Source: Elysia chlorotica (Eukaryota > Mollusca > Gastropoda > Plakobranchidae). Taken from it: a DNA stretch of 64,000 nt. The translations under genes were made by a program, and so were the position numbers. The stretch is taken from NCBI GenBank assembly GCA_003991915.1, contig RQTK01000107.1, forward strand, positions 1 to 64,000. Direction: 5' to 3'. The notes beneath the pieces are model-generated. The model was not told where the DNA came from and did no database searches. It saw only the letters and a list, made by a program, of their open reading frames with translations. Positions 11,431 through 21,539 of this stretch are shown one piece after another; the stretch's first letter is position 1; the number at the start of each line of letters is the position of its first letter.

Positions 11431-11880
11431 ACTACTCCCAGTGATTGGATCCTGACAAGACGTTTATGAGTTTATTTCGTTTTTATTTATTTGTGGGTTG
11501 TGTTTTTTTTTTAGATCTACATCATCAGTTGTAATGTAAAATGGGCCATACCGATTACTTTCGTTAAAACTTTAGATTATATCTAAGAAGGATAGATTCT
11601 AGTGAATTCGTTTTTCTAGCTTCGATCTTTAGATCTATATAATTTATGCCCATAATTTCTGGAGCTACATTAAGATCTAAATTAGAAGTGCTGATCTCAA
11701 AGATTTACAATTCTAGCAAAATTGCAAACATAAGCTATGGCCCCTGGGTAAACTGCCCAAGCCCAGGCGTATTTTCAAAAAAGGAGATGAACTTCACATT
11801 AAAGAAATTGAGGGAGACATTAAAAACTGTTGGAAATTCGAGTGGATGGACTGTTGGACATTCCTTACACTGTTTCAGTC
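11431..11880. other. AT-rich spacer, nothing recognised
   Basis: Probable 3' flank of the piggyBac remnant; several AGATCT hexamers occur (11,510-11,640). A terminal TTAA boundary could not be placed. Confidence 0.3.
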
Positions 11881-11884
11881 CCAG

Positions 11885-12555
11885 GACGAGGAGATGTAAG
11901 GACAAAATTGGCTGACTGCATCACCAAAAATGACACAGAGGGCAAAGCGTAGTGTGAATACTGCCAGAAATACCCCAACTACAGTGGTAGAGGAAAGACG
12001 ACATTACTGGATCACATTAAAACGCCAAAACATCTTGGATATTGCAAGGTCCCGTTGACAAACTATGGCATTGGAAGGTATGCAGCTGCGCCCAAACCTA
12101 AGGTTCGTCTTTAAAAAAATTATATTAAGTTCACTTGCTTTACATACAGTTCCTTTGAAATCTCTTGACTTTCCGATGTTTAGTAACTATCAAATTACGG
12201 GTAATTTTTCAGGAGTTAAATAGGCCTAAACATCATTCCCGTGGTCCACTTAGTTACTAGTGCATTGTATTGGGGTGCACTCACTATCTCGTGATAATGT
12301 GAAGCCACTGTAAACTACTTTTAACTATGCTTCTAAAGTAATTATCTTATATTTTTTGTACTACCAAATTATTTTTGTTATATTTTTTTTATAAGGGTCT
12401 GTTCCCCATTTTTGCTGGAAAACCAAGTCAGCCAACAACAGCTTGCCCCAGCCCAGATTCTGCTTCAGATGCTCCCAAGACAGAAATCAAGACTGCAGTT
12501 TCCATTGCAGACAGGGTTGCAAATTTGGAGGTCAGTAATCCAATTAACTACTATT
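11885..12555 (+). pseudogene. zinc-finger (BED/C2H2-type) N-terminal piece of a DNA transposon
   Basis: Around 11,905-12,060 the frame gives LADCITKND, then CEYCQKYPNYSGRGKTTLL and DHIKTPKHLGYC. The C-X2-C ... H-X4-H spacing is that of the zinc finger at the N-terminus of hAT-like transposases. A stop lies between the first two motifs. A second block at 12,394-12,555 (FAGKPSQPTTACPSPD...SIADRVANLE) follows after an apparent intron and reads like the linker that normally follows the finger. No catalytic core follows directly. Confidence 0.38.
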
Positions 12556-12667
12556 AAGGTGTAGGCCTTTTGTTTAAAAATTTAATAGGAAATTATGAAA
12601 TCAAACACTGGGTACTGGGTAGGTTGTAATAATTATATTTTCAACAAGAACTTTCGATTCAAAGAAA

Positions 12668-13085
12668 TCATGACCGGAGTCGACCTAGACCGCATCCAGC
12701 TAGAGTTGCATCTCCCGAGTGCTCTGTCCAGGTGGTCGACCCAGCCTCCGGTCACTCCGGTCGGCACTGGGTTTCCAGACTCTTTGACTTGGGGATTTCT
12801 CCGTTAGCCAGGGAACTCCTTTGTGCAGGGAACTTGCCGACTGGCTGTGGGCCTTATAAGCCCACGATTTTGCGATTCAAATTTATTGTTTTCTCCGTCC
12901 AGCGGAAGCCCTGCCAGTTTGTTCCACGGTTGAATCTGTTTTATTTTAGTACTTTCTTCAGTCTTACCCGTCACTGGGAGTTGAATTATTGTACGTTGTA
13001 CCATTGGATATATACGCCGTGTCGAGAAAGTTGCGGAACGTGAATTTCAAGCCGCACCTCCAGACAACCAGGATAGATACGATCA
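12668..13085. other. unclassified sequence between transposon pieces
   Basis: Moderately GC-rich block with no family resemblance. It is bounded on the left by a 37-bp sequence (12,631-12,667) that recurs at 15,565-15,601. It may be an LTR or untranslated sequence of an unidentified element. Confidence 0.3.
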
Positions 13086-13112
13086 TCAATTCTGTTTAAG
13101 TCAAGCTAAACA

Positions 13113-13709
13113 GTGTTGTACCTAGGCCCGGATTTTTTGACGCTGTTACTGTCTGATACAAAAACAGCAGTGCTGAAAAGTATTTCTCATGAGAAGGGGA
13201 CTGGTGGAGGGAAACCTGTCCCTAAGTCTCAATACCATGATATAGTTTTACGAATCCTTGGTGGTGGTGAGAATGTGGCAGTTACAGGCATCCCATTAGA
13301 TGTCAGTGAAAATTCTTCAAGTTCCGAAGTACCAGTAGTGGCAGGGACTGGCCCCTTCCTATCTTTGGAGCTGCCAACACAACTAGAAGAACTTCAGCCG
13401 TTGGCTAATTCATCTGCCTTGGCGACCGAAAATGTGGTGCTTGACTTGCCAGTGAGCTTTGAAACTCTTTTGGAAGATCAGCCAGCGCCTATAGACCTGC
13501 AGTCAGCCACCAGGCACGTGGCCCACAAAAAGAGGACAGGCAGAAGGAGAGGAAGAAAGGTGCAAGATGATGAGACAGAGCAGCTGTATCATAAATATCT
13601 GAACGCGGGTATCTACTACTATTCTCAAATGGCCAAAAAAGCCCAATTGGAGATAAAAATTGTGTTGAAAAATAATCCAGACATTGTGGATGATACCACT
13701 GATCTGTAA
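13113..13709 (+). pseudogene. Myb/SANT-like (NAIF1/Harbinger-type) protein fragment
   Basis: The 198-residue frame begins with poorly conserved residues and then shows HEKGTGGGKPVPKSQYHDIV, close to the KGTGGG-P segment that follows the Myb/SANT-like helix bundle in NAIF1 and Harbinger-encoded DNA-binding proteins. An acidic serine-rich middle and a basic RTGRRRGRK patch follow, then a helical C-terminus ending in NNPDIVDDTTDL. The N-terminal DNA-binding exon was not identified. The open frame is uninterrupted, so it could be the last exon of an element-borne accessory gene, but no promoter or partner exon supports expression. Confidence 0.4.
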
Positions 13710-13768
13710 AGCTTTATTAAAAAAATAAGTATATCCCGCCCTCAACCCATAAGGTCCACACGGTCACA

Positions 13769-15334
13769 TTTGTAAAGTCGTTCTGTAGTCCTTATTGTTA
13801 ATATTTACGCTTGTAAGCAATCTAACCTCATTTACACCTACAAGGTGGTCCACCTGCTGCTGCAGTGGATTTATTCGCTCGTACCTCGCTGAGGTCGGCA
13901 CTCTCCCATTCCTCGCAAAGGGTGGATACATTATTACATACACACTTTACCTCGCAGAGGGCGGTTTATATATTGATCTATTTCTCAGGTCGTTAAACAA
14001 TTATGTCTAATGAGGTAGAAAAAGGCACGCCTGTTACGCCGTGCCCGCTTCCAGTGGTTTCGGACAATACACCTCCCAAGCCAAGCAAAGGCAAGGGGAC
14101 AGGGAAGCGAACAATTAAAGATGGCCACAAGGCTCAAAGAGCCCACCCATCCTCCTCCCACGACCATCCGAAACCCAGTCTAGAACAGGACGGGTCCAAT
14201 TCGGCTGGCAAGGGGTGCCAGGGTTCGGGTTTCAGCAATTTGCTGACCTAATGCTCTCCTTGCAGGAGAGACAATTTAAACATTTAAGCGAGATGCTTAA
14301 ACTGCACACGCAGTCTCAGCCTGCGGCCACTCCGGCACCTGCGCTCCCGGTCGCCAGCCCACCCCGACTAGCACCCACCGAGGCGGAGCCCGCGGTCAAA
14401 AAGTCACGGCTCGCGGCGGCACCGCGCGCATCAGACACACCGTCATCCCCAATCCAGCAAGCAGATTGCTTCGATGACCTTGATTGCAGCGCATCAGGTC
14501 TGGCGGAGGCAGACAGTGACGATGAGGAGGAGGGGAGGGGTGGTGAAGCGCTTAATGATCTAGAAGATTTCTTTTTCGTCGGTGAGGAGAAGGGGGAGAA
14601 TGTGAGCGACAGACTTGCCTCAATAGTTAACAAAGGCATGTGCGCCCTTGTTCCGAGGGAGAAAATAAAACAGGTTTTGGCCAAATACCCAACACCGAAA
14701 AATGTGCCAAATCTGTGCACACCGTTAATGAACCCAGAACTTTGGGAGATGTTACCCAGCTTCGCCCGCTCGAGGGATATGCAAAGTCAGAAACTGGTAA
14801 GCACTTAAGGAAATTTGTGAAATGTTAGGGGATAACATTCTCTACAGCACAGTCGTATGCAGCTACAAGATGGCTATCATGTTGTGATGCTGCAGCAGAT
14901 ACCCTGAGGATGTTTCCAGCTCTTCAGCTCTTTTTCTACTCCTTCCTGAACAGCACAGATCAGAAAAATTAAAAGAAGTAATTAAAAACATTCTCTCTGA
15001 GAACAAAGTTTCCTGTGAGGTTAGGAAAAGAACAAAAAATATTATGGAGTCCCTTGGGGCAAAGAAATTGACCATGGATTAGGATAGCATTTCCTATGTT
15101 ATATTTTGAATAGTGTTTTGTAAATGTCATTGTGTGAGTCTTTGAACCGGTTCTGTGTATGTTGGGTTTTTGTGTGTTCAGGGTCTGTGTTCATTGTGAA
15201 CGTTTGTCAGTGTTGCTCGTTCTGGAAGTTTCTAATGTGACACTTTAAATTGAGATCACATTTTGGGATCTATCTTCACTTTTGGTCGGGTCCTGTTCCT
15301 GTGTGGAGCGGTATGTTCTGTTTAGGTACGTTGA
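13769..15334 (+). mobile_element. DIRS-like gag element, copy 1
   Basis: A 1,566-bp unit whose near-identical partner lies at 16,577-18,140. Its coding region starts at 14,003 (MSNEVEKGTPV). It carries a proline/alanine-rich linker and an acidic EADSDDEEEGRGGEAL stretch, then a block with VPREKIKQVLAKYPTPKN and MNPELWEMLPSFARSRDMQ. That NPELW...RSRD pattern is typical of the gag-like protein of DIRS-type retroelements. A frame shift near 14,209 breaks the frame relative to copy 2. Reverse transcriptase, RNase H and tyrosine recombinase are absent, so the unit is non-autonomous or internally deleted. The frame ends at a sequence resembling a splice donor (CTG|GTAAGC, 14,796). Confidence 0.58.
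14003..14808 (+). pseudogene. gag-like protein of DIRS-like copy 1 (one frameshift)
   Basis: Residues 1-70 are read in one frame and the remainder from about 14,215 in another. The second frame runs 197 codons to 14,808 and contains the acidic segment and the C-terminal NPELW and RSRD motifs. The same positions are in frame in copy 2, so the break is a single-base loss here. The protein would act as the capsid-like component of the element. High similarity between copies suggests recent duplication or mobilisation. Confidence 0.5.
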
Positions 15335-15930
15335 CGTTAAATTCAAAACATTGCCACCAACAGCCTCAAACAAAAGAAGATAACATTTTTTGACCACCAA
15401 TTGACATTTTGTCTGCCTTCTGCTAGTCTAATTCCAGGCACACGAAAGGTGTGGGCGGTTTAAAACAGGCATTACAATGACCCCCCCCCCTCCCCTAATA
15501 AGAAATAAAATCTGCAGCAAAAAGAAAAGAAACCCCACAAAAAGAAGAAAAGAAAAAAAATTATAATTATATTTTCAACAAGAACTTTCGATTCAAAGAA
15601 AAGAATAGCACTGCAATTATGTCCTTCCTAGGAATTTTTGGTTTGTTTGCCATTCGAATGTGTCATTCTGAATCTGTGTAAGTGTATTTTAAGGATAAGC
15701 ATCTATGTAATTCTGTCTGAATGTGATATATATAATATGTAAAATAAATCTGTCTATGTTGCCCGGAACAAATTTCCAGTTAAAATTCAGTTTCCCTGTC
15801 TCTTTCCCACAGGCAATGTTTCTAAGCGTCATTTCTGACAACACCCTGCCCATGACCATTGCCCCAGTACTTGTGCAGCTAGCCCAACACGCTAGCAGCT
15901 AGCCCAACACGCTAGCAAAGACCCTGCAGC
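15335..15930. other. spacer between DIRS-like copy 1 and hAT-like fragment
   Basis: Contains a C-run at 15,481-15,490, an A-rich stretch, and at 15,565-15,601 a 37-bp match to 12,631-12,667. At 15,880-15,915 the 17-bp unit agcccaacacgctagca is tandemly repeated. No coding resemblance until 15,932. Confidence 0.4.
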
Positions 15931-15931
15931 T

Positions 15932-16450
15932 TTGGCCAAGATGGAGCTAGGTAGAACTGCCGCAGCTTACAAATTGAAATATGGTCTTGCCAAATCCATT
16001 CCCGATGGTCTTGGAGTAGAGCTGCAGAAGTCTCAGTTTTCGCTGAATGTTGACGAGGCAACAAGCAACAGTCACAAAAAGGTGTTAACACTACTGGTCA
16101 ACCACTTTTCTGACACCATGGGAAAAGTTGTAACAAACCACTTAGCTTCAGTTGAGCTGCAGAAGGCCACTTCAGATTCTGTTTTTAACGCAATATGTGA
16201 AGTTTTTGATTCATATCAGCTGCCCTGGAGCAACCTTATTAGTGTTTTGTTCGACTCATGTGCTGTTATGCGTGGCTGCAAATCCGGGGTTGAAAAGAAA
16301 ATTAGAGACCTTAAAGCTCCTCATCTTCTAGACATTGATGGTGATGCTTGCCACCACATTCACAACTGTGCCAAAAAATATCCAGTACATTTCTATAATC
16401 AAACGAACTTACCAGTGATGTTTGATTGGAACTCTGTCGACTCCATGAAG
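15932..16450 (+). pseudogene. hAT-like transposase fragment B (N-terminal half)
   Basis: The frame gives MAKMELGRTAAAYKLKYGLA, then SLNVDEATSNSHKKVLTLLV, which is the first catalytic Asp region in hAT-type enzymes (NVDEAT). ISVLFDSCAVMRGCKSGVE and APHLLDIDGDACHHIHN follow. The last motif is shared with remnant A at 7,600. The resemblance ends near 16,440, where unrelated sequence leads into DIRS-like copy 2. Coding resumes at 18,284 with the next part of the same protein family, so DIRS-like copy 2 appears to sit inside this hAT-like element. Confidence 0.6.
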
Positions 16451-16576
16451 GAATGGGGTAGCCCAAACGAGATGTCACGGGGCTTCAGTTTACGTCGGCT
16501 TCTTTCAGTGCTTGGACGTGTTTTTGTGCTTTCATTTATTGGATTATTAATTAAGCAGTTCTTCTAATTTTCTATC

Positions 16577-18240
16577 TTTGTAAAGTCGTTCTGTAGTCCT
16601 TATTGTTAATATTTACGCTTGTAAGCAATTTAACCTCATTTACACCTACTGCAGTAGATTTATTCGCTCACACCTCGCTGAGATCGACACTCTCCCATTC
16701 CTCGCAGAGGGTGGATACATTATTACATACACACTGCACCTCGCAGAGGGCAGTTAAACCCTCGCAGAGGGCGGTTTATATATTGATCTAGTGTCTCAGG
16801 TCGTTAAACAATTATGTCTAATGAGGTAGAAAAAGGCACGCCTGTTACGCTGTGCCCGCTTCCAGCGGTTTCGGACAATACACCTCCCAAGCCTAGCAAA
16901 GGCAAGGGGACAGGGAAGCGAACAAAAGATGGCCACAAGGCTCAAAGAGCCCAACCATCCTCCTCCCGTGACCATCCGAAACCCAGGCTGGAACAGGACG
17001 AGTCCAATTCGACTGGCCAAGGGGTGCCAGAATTCGGGTTTCAGCAATTTGCTGACCTAATGTTCTCCGTGAAGGAGAGACAATTTAGCCATCTAAGCGA
17101 CATGCTCAAACTGCACACGCAGTCTCTGCCTGCGGCCACTCCGGCACCTGCGCTCCCGGTCGCCAGCCCACCCCGACTAGCACCCACCGAGGCGGAGCCC
17201 CCGGTTAAAAAGTCACGGCTCGCGGCGGCACCGCGCGCTTCACACACCCCGTCATCCCCAATTCAGCAAGCAGATTGCTTCGATGACCTTGATTGCAGCG
17301 CATCAGGTCTGGCGGAGGCAGACAGTGACGATGAGGAGGAGGGGAGGGGTGGTGAAGCGCTCGAGGACTTAGAAGATTTCTTTTTCGTCAGTGATGAGAA
17401 GGGGGGAAGGGTGTGAGCGACAGGCTTGCCTCAATAATCGACAAAGGCATGTGTGTCCTTGTTCCGAGGGAGAAAATAAAGCAAGTTTTGGACAAACATC
17501 CAACACCACAAAATGTGCCAAATCTGTCCACACCGATAATGAATCCAGAGCTTTGGGAGATGTTACCCAGCTTCGCCCGCTCGAGGGACATGCAAAGTCA
17601 GAAACTGGTAAGCACTTAAGGAGATTTGTGAAATGTTAGGGATAACATTCTCTACACCACAGTCGTATGCAGCTACAAGATAGCTATCGTGTTGTGATGG
17701 TGCAGCAGATACCCTGAGGATGTTTCCAGCTCTTCAGCTCTTTTTCTACTCCTTCCTGAACAGCAAAGACCAGAAAAATTACAAAGAAGTGATTAAAAAC
17801 ATTCTCTCTGAGAACAAAGTTTCCTATGAGGTTAGGAAAAGAATAAAAAATATTATGGAGTCCCTTGGGGCAAAGAAATTGACCATGGATTAGGATAGCA
17901 TTTCCTATGTTATATTTTGAAGTGTTTTGTAAATGTCATTGTGTGAGTCTTTGAACCGGTTCTGTGTTTGTTGGGTTTTTGTGTGTTCAGGGTCTGTGTT
18001 CATTGTGAACGTTTGTCAGTGTTGCTCGTTCTGGAAGTTTCTAATGTGACACTTTAAATTGAGATCATATTTTAGATATCTTCACTTTTGGTCGGGTCCT
18101 GTTCCTGTGTGGAGCGGTATGTTCTGTTTAGGTACGTTGAAGTTTATGTTGTGTTTTTAATCAATGTTATAGCAGTATGTAAATCTAAAATGTAAATTTA
18201 TATGATTCAATTCTATTTAATAAACCTTTCGATGCAGTCA
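16577..18240 (+). mobile_element. DIRS-like gag element, copy 2
   Basis: Matches copy 1 over 16,577-18,140 (1,564 bp against 1,566) in the same orientation. It begins at tttgtaaagtcgttctgtag and ends in ggtacgttga in both copies. The gag-like frame runs intact from 16,814 to 17,416 but shifts near 17,405, just after the acidic segment; copy 1 is in frame there. Beyond the shared unit an AATAAA signal occurs at about 18,220. No polymerase or recombinase is present. A fragment of the unit's 3' part recurs at about 25,513-25,605. Confidence 0.58.
16814..17416 (+). pseudogene. gag-like protein of DIRS-like copy 2 (one frameshift)
   Basis: A 200-codon open frame with the same start (MSNEVEKGTPV), proline-rich linker and acidic EADSDDEEEGRGG stretch as copy 1. 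The C-terminal portion with VPREKIKQVL and the NPELW and RSRD motifs follows at 17,413-17,619 in another frame because of one extra base near 17,405. The break is at a different place from that in copy 1, so the two copies decayed independently. Confidence 0.5.
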
Positions 18241-18283
18241 ATGTGTTTGTTTATTATTCATCCCTGAGTTATGTCCTAACACC

Positions 18284-18622
18284 ATGGATGGTCAGAAGCG
18301 TAAGCAGCGGATTCTGACAAAAATTATGTTCACCCCATCTGACACCAGGATGGTGCTCCAATTTTATGTTGCTGTTCTGCCACTGCTTAAACAGTATGTC
18401 TGGTTTTTTCAAACATCCACCCCTCAGGCACACAAGTTGCATGATCTACAGGAAAACATGGTGAGAAGATTCATGTCATATTTCATCAGGCCTGAAGTCT
18501 TGTCTGCCATTGAAACACCAAAGCAGCTTGTCAATCTGGATGTGAAAGATGCTTCCAATCCTTTACCTGCACATCTCATCTTCACAGGTAATGAACCAGC
18601 AACAAAAATAGTAGCTTTGTAA
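18284..18622 (+). pseudogene. hAT-like transposase fragment C
   Basis: The frame reads RKQRILTKIMFTPSDTRMV and then VAVLPLLKQYVWFFQ and HKLHDLQENMVRRFM. It aligns in order with the part of remnant A that starts at KKRKERIRHKLFDTRKHV (about 8,034) and continues through HKLYDK. It is therefore the middle portion of the same protein whose N-terminal half lies at 15,932-16,440, separated from it by DIRS-like copy 2. The open frame ends at a likely donor (ACAGGTAATG, about 18,585). Confidence 0.55.
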
Positions 18623-18639
18623 ACAAATGCAAAAGTGCA

Positions 18640-19180
18640 TATGTGAGCTGTGCAGCATATTTGTTAAGGAGTGTATCGAGGGGTGGTATACCACCTCTTT
18701 ATACAAAAACAGGCATTTTCTATATCGAGGGGCGGTACACTACTGCGCATGCGCTAGGGTAAAATCAAGTGAAAAACGAAACTAAAAAACGATCGCGCGC
18801 CGGCGCCATGACAGTGTTGCTTTTAGTTGTGAGAGGCCACAGTTGGACCACTCCTTCACCTCGTCTTCACTTAGTTTAAAAAATCAGTAGATATTATTAC
18901 TCTGTACATTGTGCATGTTTTTTTTTATCTGATCTATTATTTATTTCTAAGAGTAAGATTCATAATTTAACTATAAAAGTTTTAAAGGCTCGTAGTCGTA
19001 GGGGCCTAGATCTTGACTAGATCTAGTGTCACTAGGAGTAGAACAGTCTTTTATTGGCTATTCTCTTTTTGCTTTGCTTAGTAAAATTTTAGAACTCTAA
19101 ACTTCATGCCACATGTTCCATTTTTTTCTCTTTTGTCAGATTTTTTTTTGGTCTGTCCCCTTGACGCTGTACCTTTCAAG
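18640..19180. other. spacer with a 20-bp near-palindrome
   Basis: The sequence gaggggtggtataccacctc at about 18,677-18,697 is nearly its own reverse complement, and tatcgaggggyggta recurs at about 18,722. AGATCT-type hexamers occur near 19,010-19,025. These could be terminal sequences of a hAT-like element; no gene was recognised. Confidence 0.35.
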
Positions 19181-19189
19181 ATGAATGGT

Positions 19190-21420
19190 TACTTCATCCA
19201 GAACTGAAGATCTGGACGCCACATTCAGCCAAATATTTTCTGTGTGGGAAAATCATTGACCTCAAATCAATGGGAAAGACTGCACTCACATCACACCAAA
19301 AGGGGAAGAAGCATGCTGAGAAAGCGGCTGCTCTGCAATCATCCTCTATGGCCGGAGCCTTTTTCTCAAAAGGTACCCCTGTATCTACTGCACCAGCGTC
19401 AGCACCATCAGAGTCAGCAGGATTGCCATCTTTGTTGTCACCGAAACCGTTGTTCGTCTCACGGTACTCTACATGGGTTCCTTGCAAAAGAAGACGTCTT
19501 GGAAAGCGAAATAGTGTGGACTCTTCACACCATAAACCAGCACCACAGCTTTGCCTCCAATAGTGGGCATCAACAAAGATTTTCAACGAGTTTTTGAGGA
19601 CAGCCAGATGGCTATGAAATTTAGCCTTTCTAATAGGAAAACATCGTACATGGCGTCATTTGGGATCGCACCTTACTTTACTTCGCTGTTGGTTAAACAG
19701 CTGTCCATGGAGCCATCTGTGTTGCTTTTTGACGAAAGCATGAACAAGTCTTACCAAAACAAGCAAATGGATTTTCATGTACGTCTGTGGGACTGCGGGT
19801 TGGTAAAGACGAGATACATGACATCGAAGTTTCTGGGTCATGCCACTGCTGCAGATATGCAGAGAGCCTATGATGAGGCAACATCACAACTGGATGTGTC
19901 GAATTTGGTTCAACTGTCTATGGATGGACCCAATGTTAATTGGAGCTTTCATGAGAAGATCAACACCTGCCTCTCCGTCGACCATGACGTTCAGTTGCTT
20001 AATGTTGGAAGCTGTGGCCTGCATAAAGTGCATGGTGCATGCACGGCTGCTATGGATGCGGGCGATTGGAAACTTGACAAGTTTCTAAAATCCATGCACA
20101 GTCTCATCTCAGACACACCAGCCAGGAGAGAAGACTGAACGGTGCACAGAAAGCACTAAATTTCCATTGGAATTTTGCAAGCATCGGTGGCTGGAGAACG
20201 CTAAAGTTGCACAGAGGGCCCTGGACATTTTGAATAATATTTCTAAGTTCATTGGTGAGTGCACTAGTGGTAAAATCACTAAGCCAAACACGACAGTCTT
20301 TTCACTATGTTCAAGAGGCGATCAAGGACATTTTCTTGCCTGCCAAACGTGCCTTTTTTGTCTCTCTAAATAAGCAAGTTGAGCCATTTCTGACGAAATG
20401 CCAGACAGATCAGCCAATGCTGCCTGTTAGGAAGTATTATGTTATGTTTTATGACTTAAATCTAATCTGTGTTAATTTTACTAATTCATGAATAACTACC
20501 TTGCTTAAATGTCACGTCAGCATTTTTCTGCTCATAACATTCAATTGGTTCGTCGTTGTTGTCGGTGATTTATGATTGGTTCTCTGTCTGTGTTGTAAAC
20601 ATGTACTCGCCCATAAAAGCGGCAGTACTCACGTAGTCGTCCTCTCTTGTCCCTGTGTCGTCGGTATGTAGCGGAGCAGTACAAAGAGGAACAGCGGAAG
20701 AAGACACAGGACCGTGAGAGAGGGGTGAAGAGGAAAGCTGTTGAGGAGGAGATTGAGGGGTTAAAAAGAAAAGGAGTAGCTCTTGACTCCGACATTGGGC
20801 TCTCACAGAAAAGGCAGATGAGTATGCCAGGCAGGCAGAGGCCCAGAGAAAGATTCACCTCATCAGTGCCTCCAATAGTATGAGAAAGACAGTGAAGGAG
20901 AAAGAAAAAGAAAAGCAGATGGTGGAGAGGCAGCTGGATGAGAAGCTGCTTGAGAAGAAGCAAATATAAAATTGTTCAATGTAGTGTAAGTAGTGTACAT
21001 AGCTTTTATTCTAATTAGTTTCTGTTGATGGACTATATATATGTGTACATTTCAATAACTGACCAATTTGGTAGAAGACCTCAGCCATTTATTGGGAAGT
21101 ATGCCTGCTGCCAAAGAGGAGATCAGGCAGTATTGCAATAAAGAAAAATCACTGCCTGATTATGAGGAAGGCTTGTGGGTGGATGTGTGGTGGGGAAAAG
21201 TTTGTTACTTTCCAAACATGGCCAAACTTGCCAGAACTGCCCTCACTTGCTTTTATAGCCCACAAGTTGAGTCAAGCTTTAGTATCATGGGAAAGGTAAT
21301 TAACAAACATTCCAACTGCATGAACATTACAACATACAGTGCCATACAAACCATAAAAATGTTCATTAAAGCCACTGACAAATCAGCCATACAAGCTTTC
21401 AAAAGAACAGATATCTAGTA
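19190..21420 (+). pseudogene. hAT-like transposase remnant D
   Basis: Starts with a zinc-finger piece (about 19,190-19,380: IWTPHSAKYFLCGKIIDL, then TSHQKGKKHAEKAAA). The frame 19,551-20,138 is the catalytic core: VLLFDESMNKSYQNKQMDFH, YMTSKFLGHATAADM, NLVQLSMDGPNVNWSF and LNVGSCGLHKVHGAC. A block at 20,167-20,240 has EFCKHRWLENAKVAQRAL. A coiled-coil exon (20,640-20,968, KRKAVEEEIEGLKRK) carries a one-base shift near 20,808. The end at 21,068-21,418 has YSPQVESSFSIMGKVINK, the C-terminal dimerisation-like motif also seen in remnant A. Stops and shifts show it is inactive. It is the most complete member of this family in the window. Confidence 0.62.
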
Positions 21421-21539
21421 TGACCCCATCAATCCCACACTCTGCAAAAACATTAGGCATTCAATTCAAGACAGCTGTATCTCTCTGAACAAGAACTAAA
21501 AAGTGCTCAACAAAAACAAAGAAAAGAAAACCTCCAACT

